NCBI RefSeq assembly: GCF_033807715.1
Contig: NC_084606.1
Location: 38,894,478-38,958,477, forward strand
From: Cololabis saira
Lineage: Eukaryota > Chordata > Actinopteri > Beloniformes > Belonidae
Direction: 5' to 3'
Length of the DNA stretch: 64,000 nucleotides
Of the stretch, positions 33,236-44,090 are shown piece by piece. Each line of letters starts with the position of its first letter. The stretch's first letter is position 1. A program made the translations under genes and the position numbers. A model generated the notes under the pieces. It saw only the letters and a list, made by a program, of their open reading frames with translations. It did no database searches and had not been told where the DNA came from.

Positions 33236-34576
33236 AGCAGCACAACGTAACTTTCAGCTTTTCTGAGTTTGGCGGCATCTTTTGGACAAAAGCGGTAGTG
33301 TTTTACCAGAAAGAACACTACGTTTCCCATGAGCACCAGCGCGTACTGCCGGAAAACTCCTGTCCCGTCGCTGCATTTGTTTTGATAGAAGACGGGATGC
33401 TTTTCTGCTTCACCAAGTGAACAGACTGAACGCAAAAAAAAAGATGTTAAACTGCTGGAAAGGAACTGGAATTTACCGGGACACCTTAAACAAGGAAGCC
33501 AGGGAGCGGTATATGGAGAAAATAATGATTATTAACGGTCTTGATCCATATGAAATCCCTTCTGAAGAGCCATGTGTTTCAATAAATTTGTATAATAGTA
33601 CAACATACAGTACATGTTTTGTATCCCTCTTACTTCTCTTTTCTTTTTTTTTTGACTGCTATATTATGGTGAAGAGGCTCCGAGGCGTGAGCAATATTTT
33701 TGTTTTCCTCGTGAGATTATTTTTTTCCTCTGCAGCAACAAATAGAGTTAATATTTTTTTCCTCAACAAACTAGTTTTATCTGAAGATTGGGGTTAATTG
33801 CACCGCAGAGAGCTGGCCAGCAACTGCGTTTAGCTGGAGAAGTGGGGAATAAAACCCGTGTTTTGATCCGACCCCGGTCTGTGAGTGTTTGTTTGTGGTT
33901 TAAGGCTGATTTATGGTTCTGCGTTAAATCGACACAGAGCCTACGGCGTAGGGTACGTGGCGACACGCACCGTTCGTTGCGCGTCGCCACGTACCCTACG
34001 CCGTAGGTCTGTGTCGATTTAACGCAGAACCATAATTCAGGCTTTACATCAGGCTGTGTGGAAGGTGTTTGGACGTTACAGCCGCGATCCAAAGCGAGCC
34101 GACGACTCTTTCACTCTTTTACTTTGTTATATCAGATACTTGGCCTGCGTGGTTCTGCCTCCGAGCAGGAAACCGTTGAAAAGTTAAACCATTATTGATC
34201 TTTTCCCCACGTCTGTTGTGTGGAGTTGCTGCAGCCACAACACAGCATAAGAGCATAAGAGCTTCTGCGGAGCTTCTGCGGAGCTTCTGCGGAGCTCTGC
34301 TCTGCGCTCCAAGCCCCGCCCATTTTCGTCTCGACTGCGAATCGGGAAGGAGGGGGAAGTGACGTATGCCGTAAAGCAGTCAAAGTCGTAACGATTTGTA
34401 GTCTTTTAGTGTGGCAGGGTTCCTACCATGCTCCTCAAAGTTACATAGTGCCAGTGAAGGCGATACAGACCCCTCAGACCATGACAGAGGTGTAATTAAA
34501 CCTGTTGGAAGTTGATGTACCATCACAATGACTCTGGAAATATGATATTACGGTGGAAAAGTTACGTAGTGTCGCT
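33236..34576. mobile_element. TTAA-target element (AGCARCAC..GTAACTTT ends), nested
   Basis: The ends AGCAGCACAACGTAACTTT (33236) and AAAGTTACGTAGTGTCGCT (ending 34576) are imperfect inverted repeats with TTAA on both sides (33232-33235, 34577-34580). The interior carries a complete palindromic MITE (33901-34045). A related copy with a decayed right end is at 61529-62443. No transposase recognised. Confidence 0.85.
33901..34045. repeat. palindromic GGCTGATTTATGG MITE
   Basis: TAAGGCTGATTTATGGTTCT on the left is mirrored by AGAACCATAATTCAGGCTTTA on the right. The arms are almost perfect (CCTACGGCGTAGGGTACGTG) around a centre near 33973. Confidence 0.85.
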
Positions 34577-34671
34577 TTAAGATTTGAGACAAATTTAAAG
34601 ACAAATATTAAAGAATCAGCATAACTATGTCATTGTATGTTCCTATGTTTTTCATAATAGGTCCCCTTTAA

Positions 34672-35060
34672 AGAGGGATAACCTTCATTTATAGTTAGAA
34701 GAAGAACCATGAACATTTTCAATATGTTTTGCAAGACGTGGAACCACATTTATAAAGAAATCATTGAATTTATTAGCAATTTGTGTATGCTCTGTTATCT
34801 TATGCACCATCCTGAAATGTAGACTGGGCTGGAATAGATGATTTTTTTTCTTGTTGAGTGATTCTTTCAATATTATCCATAGATCATTTATTTATTTCTA
34901 ATAAGGTGGTTGTATTTATTCCTATAATTTTTGTATGTAGCACAATTTAAAGGACTAGGACTTTGTAAATGCCTTTTATAAAGTTTGTTTTTCTTTAAAG
35001 CGGATTTCCTAAGTTCTATAGTAAACCATGGTTTGTTAAGGTTTTCAGAGCTTCCTTTAT
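34672..35060 (-). pseudogene. LINE fragment (linker before reverse transcriptase)
   Basis: The minus strand reads NKPWFTIELRKSALKKNKLY, then YKNYRNKYNHLIRNK, then after stops IANKFNDFFINVVPRLAKHI. This is the common linker of several non-LTR retrotransposons. Clade not assigned; broken by stops. Confidence 0.6.
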
Positions 35061-35069
35061 CTTCCTTTA

Positions 35070-35937
35070 TCGGTACACACCTGTATCATGTCGCAACTTA
35101 AAGGAAAGTCTCTTGGCGCCATGGCCGAAACCGAACAGGAAGTCGGCCATTTTGAACATTTTGAATTAATCGTGTAATTTTGGCGCAATTTATGCCATTT
35201 CTTCGGTCATTAATACGGCCCGAACCGTAACGTGCACCCAGGTGTGTTATACATCAAAACGTGCGTCTCCATCCTCCGACACCACGCATTACTTTTCTCT
35301 TTCAAAAGCGTTACCGTGGCGACGCTAGACGGCAAAAAGCGCGCCCACCCTTCATCTGATTGGTTCAGACAGAAAAAACTTTGCGCCTCAAGCCCCATAA
35401 TACGGTTTGACGTACATGAACAAAAATCGGTACACACCTGTATCATGTCGCAACTTAAAGAAAAGCCAGGCCTGTCGACACATTTGATATTTCATAGTTT
35501 GCATTAATGGGCGTGGCCTAACGGCTCAACAGCGCCCACTAGAATACTTTTCTCTGCCATAACTTTTGAATGGTTTGACATAAAGAGTCGTGGGTGGTGT
35601 CATGGGACTCGGTATTGAGTCCTTGACCATAATTGGCGAAAATTAGCCCCGCCCCTTCTTCTGATTGGTTGTCCCGATTTTCTGCTATAACTTTTGAATG
35701 GTTCGACATAGAGAGTCGTGGGTGGTGTCATCAGATTCTGTATGGAGTCCTTGACCTTCATTGGCCTGAATTAGCCCCGCACCTTCTTCTGATTGGTTGT
35801 CCCTTTTTTCTGCTATATCTTTTGAATGGTTTTACATAGGAAGTCGTGGGTGGTGTCATTTCTGATATGCTTATGGGGGGCGGTGGCCGTGAGTGCGAGG
35901 GCCCGTTCATCGCTGCTTGCAGCTTTAATTATTATTA
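35070..35937 (+). repeat. GGGCCCGAGCAC-family element, copy D (right part)
   Basis: Begins inside a unit (CGGTACACACCTGTATCATG), carries GC/CCAAT modules at 35650-35810 and ends with the GCTGCTTGCAGC hairpin (about 35912). Its structure matches copy C at 29.1-30.0 kb. Confidence 0.78.
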
Positions 35938-35944
35938 TTATTAT

Positions 35945-37310
35945 TCTCGCCGTAAATAAATTGCCTTTTTGGAGGCCTTAAAATGCTCCAAAACTCCCCA
36001 AATTTTGCACACGCTTCCAGAGTCGCGTAAAATTACGTATTTTATGGGCGACAGGCATGGGTCAAAAAGGATTAGGCTCTATAGCGCCACCTATTTTATG
36101 TTTTTGAAGAGCCCCATAATATGGTTTGACTTACAGCAATGTCCTTTATGTGTCTATTATATCAGACAAAGCTCTACAAAAAAGTCTCTTGGACCCATGC
36201 TCTAAGTTACACAGGAAGTCCGTCATTTTGAACAGAAAATGTCATTTTTCATGAATTATGGTCATTTCCAGGCCTCGTACTTTAACGAACTCCTCCTAGA
36301 GATTTTATCAGATTGGCTCACAACTTGGTTTGTACAATCTAGACACATGGCCGACGCTAAATTGCGAAGCTTTTAAGTTTCTGCCAGAGGGCTTGACCGT
36401 AGTGATCCACCGAAGTTTGAGGTCATTTTTAAGCCTCGCCATCAAACATCAATTGGCTGTAATTCAGCAATACATGATTTGATGTTGTTGAAAACGTATG
36501 TGCATGATTGTAGACTGAGCCTGAAGACATCTATGGTGGAATATTCAGGATCGGTTGTAGCGCCACCTGTTGGCACCTGGAATTGTCATGTCTTGTAGTA
36601 TGCATCTGTGCTCCAAGCGAGATCAGTTTATTGATCTCAAAGTTGGTCAGATAATAGGTAAGACATTGACGATGACTGACAGAGAAAACTGTAAGTTCTT
36701 ATCAAAGGGCGTCGCTGTCAGAGGTTGTCAAATTTCGGTGTCTCGCCATGAACATAAAAGTTGTTGTAACTTAAACATAATTGGTCAGAATCAACCCAAA
36801 ATCAATTCATGTAATCAGGCTTCCATTCTGAACAAGTGGATATGACAATCTTGGATGAACTCCATAGCGCCACCTTTTGGTCAGGTATACATTTTTCATC
36901 AAATTATGTGCTGTAATGGCTGTTTCGTTCATCCAATCTTAATCCAATCGACACATATGATTGTCAGTAGGTTCCTTGTTGACCGTGTCGCGTATTGTGG
37001 CCGTAATTTGAAAGGAATTGGCATTTTTATGTCACTCTGTATTTCTGGTAAAATATTAATTAAAAATCAGAGATTTTGTGTAAGGAAAATTAAATGGCAG
37101 TTTCAGATAGCTTACAACAGGACTAAAAAATCATACACTGGAACATATTATTTTCGGAGAACTTCGTCACTCTAAAAATAAAAAAAATGAACTAATAACA
37201 TAAAAAGCTATGTCTTTGTCACAAAATGTCAAAATTAACATTCGACTTCATAAATATGTTGTTTACTATAATGAGAAAATATCTTGTGAATTTCATAAGC
37301 CTGAGTGGGA
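35945..37310 (+). repeat. second repeat type, copy 2
   Basis: Follows copy 1 (30058-31405) block by block, including TTGGCACCTGGAATTGTCAT and TTGACCGTGTCGCGTATTGT, with scattered substitutions and no large rearrangement. Confidence 0.75.
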
Positions 37311-37339
37311 CCGTTGATTTTCTATTAATATTTATGTTA

Positions 37340-37600
37340 AATTCACTGGATTCTTAACTCTGACTGACTGCCTGCAGCGGGTGACAGCAAAGGAGGAGAG
37401 GAGAGAAAGGAGGGGTGCTCCCGCGGGGGACGGAGGGAGGGGTGGGGTGGGGGGTGGGGGTGGGGGGGTGGGGGGGGCGGGGGCTTGTTATGCGCGCGCA
37501 TCTCCCGCGGGGGGGCGGGGCATTGGAGCTGACGTTCAGCGCGGCCGCCATCTTGGATAAGGTACCGACGGCCATCTTGGAGAGGCTGGCAGAGATTTAG
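37340..37600. promoter_or_regulatory. CpG/G-rich promoter-like block with YY1-type motifs
   Basis: A G-rich run (37420-37485) is followed by GGGGGGGCGGGGC, a CRE-like TGACGT (37530) and two copies of GCCATCTTGGA (about 37549 and 37572), the YY1-type motif common in CpG promoters and some retrotransposon 5' ends. No gene follows within reach, so it may be a repeat-borne promoter. Confidence 0.4.
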
Positions 37601-38093
37601 TTATGAAACAGGACGCTGTCACACATTAAAAATACGTACTTTTATGCTGAAAGACTTTGTATTATGCTCTTTTACAAAGACATGGTATGGAATATTGATA
37701 CATGTATAAATTAATTAATTGTATAAAGAAACAAGTTTGATTGTTCATTTGAATTTATTTGAAGGGGAGAGGGGTGTGTTGTTGTATTTATTTATATATA
37801 TTTATTTATTTATTTGAGAGTGAGAGTGAACTTTGTAATATTATAAGTCCTCTTGGCTTACTATTCCTATCCATTTTTCATTGACTGTTTTTTGTTTTTT
37901 TTTATAGCAAAAGGTGCAAATAAAAATATACACCGTCGGAATTCGGAAACTGATGATTATTTCTTCATCCACTGCATCTTTCATCCACTGGTGCGTTCAG
38001 GGACAATTGGAATTTACTCAATTTGGCGAGAATTGACCATTGTGGTTTCTCCTGTTTACTGGTGTGATGAGTGATATCTAAATATTGTAATCT
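37601..38093. other. no recognised feature
   Basis: AT-rich sequence with TTTAT runs near 37790-37815. Nothing else recognised. Confidence 0.35.
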
Positions 38094-38097
38094 TTAA

Positions 38098-38436
38098 AGG
38101 AGCTTGAGGCTCCTTTTAAGAAATGAGACTCTCTAGCGCCACCCTTCGCCACGACGGACGTTGGGGGTACTGCAGCCAACAGCGAAGCCGGCACGGGAGA
38201 GGGGGAGAACGCCCATGCTGCGTCATGTGACGTCACATCCGCAGGACAGCGCGGGAAATTCCGGGCACAATTGCAGCACATTTTGCAGCACACAGCCTGT
38301 TCAAGGCAACGGAGAGATACACTAGAGGGCTCATTCTTTTGGGTTTGGAACGCTTCATCTGACATTATTACTAGAAAACTTAAAATGTATACACATTTTT
38401 TTCATAAATCCTGCCTCAATCCTGCCTCATGCTCCT
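38098..38436. mobile_element. 339-bp TTAA-target MITE (AGGAGCWTGAGGC ends)
   Basis: The ends AGGAGCTTGAGGC (38098) and GCCTCATGCTCCT (ending 38436) are inverted repeats flanked by TTAA on both sides (38094-38097, 38437-38440). Inside is a perfect CRE palindrome, TGACGTCA (about 38229). Non-coding. Confidence 0.82.
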
Positions 38437-38554
38437 TTAATTACCAACTTCATCTAATTAATGTTTTTCATCTAACCTCAGTAGTGTGAGATATTGTTTC
38501 AATGGGAAACTGCACACAAACTCAGCGGCGGTTGGTGTTGTTTTTCCTATGGGC

Positions 38555-39410
38555 AAGCCAGGCCTGGCGATAAATTTGATTTTTCATGGTTTGCATTAAT
38601 GGGCGTGGCCTAACGGCTCAACAGCGCCCACTAGAATACTTTTCTCTGCCATAACTTTTGAAAGGTTCGACATAAAGAGTCGTGGGTGGTATCATGGGAC
38701 TCGGTATTGAGTCCTTGACCATAATTGGCGAAAATTAGCCCCGCCCCTTCTTCTGATTGGTTGTCCCGATTTTCTGCTATAACTTTTGAATGGTTTGACA
38801 TAGAGAGTCGTGGGTGGTGTCATCACATTCTGTATGGAGTCCTTGACCTTCATTGGCCTGAATTAGCCCCGCCCCTTCTTCTGATTGGTTGTCCCTTTTT
38901 TCTGCTATAACTTTTGAATGGTTTGACATAGGAAGTTGTGGGTGGTGTCATGGGACTCGGTATTGAGTCCTTGACCATAATTGGTGAAAATTAGCCCCGC
39001 CCCTTCTTCTGATTGGTTGTCCCGATTTTCTGCTATAACTTTTGAATGGTTTGACATAGAGAGTCGTGGGTGGTGTCATCACATTCTGTATGGAGTCCTT
39101 GACCTTCATTGGCCTGAATTAGCCCCGCCCCTTCTTCTGATTGGTTGTCCCGATTTTCTGCTATAACTTTTGAATGGTTTGACATAGAGAGTCGTGGGTG
39201 GTGTCATCAGATTCTGTATGGAGTCCTTGACCTTCATTGGCCTGAATTAGCCCCCCCCTTCTTCTGATTGGTTGTCCCTTTTTTCTGCTATAACTTTTGA
39301 ATGGTTTGACATAGGAAGTCGTGGGTGGTGTCATTTCTGATATGCTTATGGTGGGCGGTGGCCGTGAGTGCGAGGGCCCGTTCATCGCTGCTTGCAGCTT
39401 TAATTATTAT
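38555..39410 (+). repeat. GGGCCCGAGCAC-family element, copy E (module array)
   Basis: It starts in AAGCCAGGCCTGGCGATAAA and carries five GC/CCAAT modules of about 120-130 bp (GCCCCGCCCC then TGATTGGTTGTCCC at about 38740, 38868, 38994, 39122 and, with a reduced GC box, 39250). It ends with the GCTGCTTGCAGC hairpin at about 39387 and an ATT run. Confidence 0.8.
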
Positions 39411-39867
39411 TATTATTATTATTAATAAATAGATGAACCAGTGTATATATAGCATATCTACTCTTATATAGTTATTCAAGTATATTGTTATACCATTGCT
39501 GTCTATTGTTCTCTATTATATTGTAGTATTATAGTAAAGTAATGATAATGTAATACTATACATTATAATAACTTATATTATTACATACATACATACATAG
39601 TAACACAACTAAATGCTGGGTGTTTGTTTTGTTTGCCTTGAATTGTTTGATTTTGACTACATTTATATATACATATAATTGAGTATTATATCACTGTATT
39701 GAACAGTTATTAAAGTAGGTATGTGTGTTTTATAAGTAAGCTTATTGAAACTCTTGTTATATGTAAGAATGTATGTAGATTCAGGGGAAGGACTGGATAA
39801 GTGTTTACTTCAATCCTACTCCGTTTCGAGCATGTTGGTGGATCCGTGAGGTCTGAACAAGTGCTGT

Positions 39868-39871
<4 letters not shown>
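39411..39871. other. AT-rich sequence, no recognised feature
   Basis: Contains ATT and ATACAT short tandem runs. No exon or named repeat recognised. Confidence 0.35.

Positions 39872-39964
<93 letters not shown>
39872..39964. repeat. (TA)n microsatellite
   Basis: About 46 TA units directly before an L2 tail. YIYI-type frames through it are not genes. Confidence 0.95.
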
Positions 39965-39966
<2 letters not shown>

Positions 39967-40350
39967 CTGCACCCCAACCTGGGACTTGCTGATTGGGCCG
40001 GAGCTTCGGGAGCTGCGTGCTGGCCTGCGGTCCCCACCCCTGGTCATCCCGTTGCTGCTTCCACCTGCCTGCTGTACTGTTGCCGTCCCTGACCCACCAG
40101 TCTGGCCCTCGGCAGGAGGGTCCCCCCTTATGAGCCTGGTCCTGCTCAAGGTTTCTTCCCTCCTAAAGGGGAATTTTTCCTTGCCACTGTTTGGCTTAAG
40201 GTTTTTCTCCCACTAGGGGAGTTTTTACCTGCCATTGTTTATGTAATAACTGCTCGGGGGTCATGTTCTGGGTATGGGTCTCTGGAAAGCGTCTAGAGAC
40301 AACTCTGTTGTATTAGACGCTATATAAATAAAATTGAATTGAATTGAATA
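39965..40350 (+). repeat. L2 LINE 3' end, severely 5'-truncated
   Basis: CCCTGCACCCCAACCTGGGA through TTGGCTTAAGGTTTTTCTCC to the (TTGAA)n tail. It carries one copy each of the 44-bp and 185-bp segments that are amplified elsewhere. It is joined to the RTE-like LINE by TA repeats. Confidence 0.88.
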
Positions 40351-40370
40351 TATATATATATAGATGTATA

Positions 40371-43300
40371 TCCCTCCTTGTATACCCTCCTTGAACCGCC
40401 ACCTTACTGTGGTGGAGGGGTTTGTGTGCCCGAGTGATCCTAGCTATGTTGTCGGGGGCACTTTCGCCCCTGGTAGGGACTCCCAGGGTCCTGGTCCTGG
40501 GTGACGGGCCAGACTAAGAGCGGTTCACAAGCCTACCATGATGAAAAAGATATCAAGGACCGTTACGTCGCCCGGATCGGCGTCACCGGGGCCCCGCCCT
40601 GGAGCCAGGCCTTGGGTTGGGGCTCGTAGGCGAGCGCCTGGTGGCCGGGTCTTTGCCCGTGGGAACCGGCCGGGCTCAGCCCGAAACGGCGACGCGGGTC
40701 CGCCTTCCAGTAGGCCCACCACCCGCAGGAAGGACCATGGCAGGCCGGTGCATTGTGGGCTGGGTAGCAGTCGTGGCAGGGTGCCTCGACGACCCAATCC
40801 CTGGACATCAACCCTCACAGTGGGGACATGGAATGTCACCTCGCTGGGGGGGAAGGAGCCGGAGCTTGTGCGTGAGGTTGAGAGATACCGGCTAGAGATA
40901 GTCGGGCTCACCTCCACACATAGCTTGGGCTCTGGAACCCAGCTCCTTGAAGGGGGCTGGACCCTCCACTACTCTGGAGTTGCCCAAGGTGAGAGGCGGC
41001 GGGCTGGTGTGGGCTTGGTTATAGCCCCCCAGCTCAGCCGCCATGTGTTGGAGTTCACCCCGGTGAACGAGAGGGTCGCTTCCCTGCGCCTTCGGGTCGG
41101 GGATAGGTCTCTCACTGTTGTTTGTGCCTACGGGCCGAACAGCAGTGGGGAGTACCCGGCCTTCTTGGAGTCCCTGGGAGGAGTACTTGATAGTGCTCCA
41201 ACTGGGGACTCCATTGTTCTACTGGGGGACTTCAACGCTCACGTGGGCAATGACAGTGATACCTGGAGAGGCGTGATTGGGAGGAACGGCCTCCCCTATC
41301 TGAACCCGAGTGGTGTTTTGTTGTTGGACTTCTGTGCGAGTCGCAGTTTGTCCATCACGAACACCATGTTCAGGCATAAGGGTGTCCATCAGTGCACGTG
41401 GCACCAGGACACCCTAGGCCGGAGGTCAATGATCGACTTTGTTGTCGTTTCATCTGACCTTCGGCCGCATGTCTTGGACACTCGGGTGAAGAGAGGGGCT
41501 GAGCTGTCAACTGATCACCACCTGGTGGTGAGTTGGATGCGCTGGCGGAGGAGGAGGTTGGACAGACCGGGCAGACCCAAACGGATTGTGAGGGTCTGTT
41601 GGGAACGTCTGGCTGAGCCCTCTGTCAGGGACATCTTCAACTCCCACCTCCGGGAGAGCTGATCTCGGATCCCGGGGGAGGCGGGGGACATCGAGTCAGA
41701 GTGGACCATGTTCTCCGCCTCCATTGTCAACGCAGCGGCTCGAAGCTGTGGACGCAAGGTCTCCGGTGCCTGTCGTGGCGGCAATCCTAGAACCCGGTGG
41801 TGGACACCGGAAGTACAGGATGCCGTCAGACTGAAGAAGGAGTCCTACCGGGCTATGTTGGCCGGTGGGACTCCTGACGCAGTAGATAGGTACCGGCAGG
41901 CCAAGCGGGCCGCGGCTCGGGCAGTCTTGGAGGCAAAAACTCGGGTCTGGGAGGAGTTCGGGGAGGCCATGGAGGAGGACTTTCGGTCGGCCTCGAGGAA
42001 ATTCTGGAGGACCGTTCGGCGCCTCAGAAGGGGGAAGCAGTACTCTGCCGGCACCATTTATGGTGCTGGTGGGGAGCTGTTGACCTCGACTGGGGACATT
42101 GTCGGACGGTGGAAGGAATACTTTGAGGATCTCCTTAACCCGACTGACATGCCTTCCACTGAGGAAGCAGAGGGTTGGGGCTCGGAGGCGTGCTCATCCA
42201 TCACCCAAGCCGAGGTCACCGAGGTGGTTCGTAAGCTCCTCGGTGGCCGGGCACCGGGGGTGGATGAGATTCGCCCTGAGTACCTCAAGTCTCTGGATGT
42301 CGTAGGGCTGTCGTGGCTGACACGCCTTTGCGACATTGCATGGAGGAAGGGGACAGTACCGCTGGGGTGGCAAACCGGGGTGGTGGTCCCTCTGTTTAAA
42401 AAGGGGGACCGGAGAGTGTGTTCCAACTACAGGGGGATCACACTTCTCAGCCTCCCCGGGAAAGTCTACGCCAGGGTACTGGAGAGGAGATTACGGCCGA
42501 TAGTCGAACCTCGGATTCAGGAGGAACAATGCGGTTTTCGTCCCGGTCGTGGAACACTGGACCAGCTCTATACCCTCCGCAGGGTGCTCGAGGGTTCGTG
42601 GGAATTTGCCCAACCAGTCTACATGTGTTTTGTGGATCTGGAGAAGGCATTTGACCGTGTCCCTCGTGCCATTCTGTGGGGGGTGCTGAGTGAGTATGGA
42701 GTCCGGGGCCCTCTACTAAGGGCTGTCCGGTCTCTGTATGATCGAAGCAGGAGTCTGGTTCGCATTGCCGGCAGTAAGTCAGACTTGTTCCCGGTGCATG
42801 TTGGACTCCGGCAGGGCTGCCCTTTGTCACCGGTCCTGTTCATAATTTTTATGGACAGGATTTCTAGGCGAAGCCAGGGGCCGGAGGGGATCCGGTTTGG
42901 GAACCTCAGGATTTCATCTCTGCTTTTTGCAGATGATGTTGTCCTGTTGGCTTCATCAGACCGGGACCTCCAGCATGTGCTGGGGCGGTTTGCGGCCGAG
43001 TGCGACGCGGCAGGGATGAGAATCAGCACCTCCAAGACCGAGGCCATGGTTCTCGACCGGAAAAGGGTGGCATGCCTTCTCCGGGTGGGTGGAGAAGTCC
43101 TGCCTCAGGTGGAGGAGTTCAAGTATCTCGGGATCTTGTTCACGAGTGAGGGAACAATGGAGCGTGAGATTGACAGGCGGATCGGTGCAGCGTCCGCAGT
43201 AATGCGGTCGATGTACTGGACCGTCGTGGTAAAGAGGGAGCTGAGTCGAAAGGCGAAGCTCTCGATTTACCGGTCAATCTACGCCCCTACCCTCACCTAT

Positions 43301-43746
43301 GGTCATGAACTTTGGGTAGTGACCGAAAGGACAAGATCGCGGATACAAGCGGCCGAGATGAGTTTCCTCCGCAGGGTGGCTGGACGCTCCCTTAGAGATA
43401 GGGTGAGGAGTTCGGTCACCCGGGAGGAGCTCGGAGTCGAGCCGCTACTCCTCCACATTGAGAGGAGTCAGCTGAGGTGGCTTGGGCATCTGTACCGGAT
43501 GCCTCCTGGACGCCTCCCTAGGGAGGTGTTCCAGGCATGTCCCACCGGGAGGAGACCCCGGGGAAGACCCAGGACACGCTGGAGAGACTATGTCTCTCGG
43601 CTGGCCTGGGAACGCCTCGGACTCCCCCCGGAAGAGCTGGAGGAAGTGTCTGGGGTGAGGGAAGTCTGGGCATCCCTGCTGAGGCTGCTGCCCCCGCAAC
43701 CCGGTAACGGATAAAGCGGGAGAAGATGAGTGAGTGAGTGAGTGAG
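40371..43746 (+). mobile_element. RTE-like LINE, apparently full length
   Basis: It begins TCCCTCCTTGTATACCCTCC and ends in a short (TGAG)n tail (43728-43746). The 16-bp sequence TATATATAGATGTATA flanks it on both sides (40355-40370 and 43747-43762) as a target-site duplication. The single coding frame starts at 40538 and runs to 43714. The order endonuclease, reverse transcriptase and C-terminal domain, and the motif wording, suggest the RTE group; an I/Nimb-type assignment is not excluded. Confidence 0.88.
40538..43714 (+). pseudogene. LINE polyprotein (endonuclease + RT), one in-frame stop
   Basis: The frame is open for 374 codons, meets one TGA (41660-41662), then stays open in the same frame to 43714. 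Before the stop: a basic Pro/Arg-rich leader, then an apurinic-type endonuclease with [39 protein letters not shown] and STDHHLVVS (catalytic Asp and His). After it: CSNYRGITLLSLPGKVYARV, CGFRPGRGTLDQLY, CFVDLEKAFDRVPR (motif A), LRQGCPLSPVLFIIF (motif B), LLFADDVVLLASS (FADD, motif C), KTEAMVL, and a C-terminal LRWLGHLYRMPPGRLPREVF. The broken copy at 10.15 kb has a sense codon where the TGA lies, so the stop is private to this copy. Otherwise this is a recently active element. Confidence 0.9.
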
Positions 43747-44090
43747 TATATATAGATGTATACTCTTTTTTAACATGCATGTTCAAAATAAAATCTTCAA
43801 ATCAAATGGTTAAATGTGGTAGAAGCTTATTCCAATATGTTCCAATCAGAGCCGCCGCAAGGGGTGTGCGAACCGTGCGACCGCACGGGGCCTCGCGCTG
43901 TGGGCCGTTTTTTTTTTTTGTTTTTTGTTTTTTCGTTTTTTTCCCCCTTATAAATATCAACAGTCACGTTCCATCGTAAATTGTAGGCTATAATTACGAT
44001 AAAATGTGCATTGTGCGGCCAGTGTAGGCTGATTCTTACTTTACAACTGTCCTGAACGCATCGGGGCTGTGAGCCAACGCTGAATGTCTG

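Larger units (their letters stand above)
32653..34667. mobile_element. TTAA-target element, second copy, with a nested insertion
   Basis: The ends AGGTGACCTATTATGGC (32653) and CATAATAGGTCCCCT (ending 34667) are flanked by TTAA on each side. The left part follows the 7.56-kb element closely to about 32870. A different TTAA element (33236-34576) sits inside. Confidence 0.85.

Noticed and set aside
33417..33797. 126-codon frame beginning MNRLNAKKKMLNCWKG
   Set aside because: Within a TTAA-target non-autonomous element; no transposase motif and the related 61.5-kb copy does not keep it.
30683..37175. 74-106-codon ORFs conserved between 30.7 and 36.6 kb
   Set aside because: Explained by the repeat pair; substitutions are not biased to third positions by eye and no motif is recognisable.
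25932..39166. Family of 61-codon ORFs (WLSRFSAITFEWFDIESRGW type) repeated seven or more times, possible small gene family
   Set aside because: The DNA is a repeated cassette with GC and CCAAT boxes; conservation extends equally to non-coding flanks and both strands, and start/stop positions follow the cassette edges.
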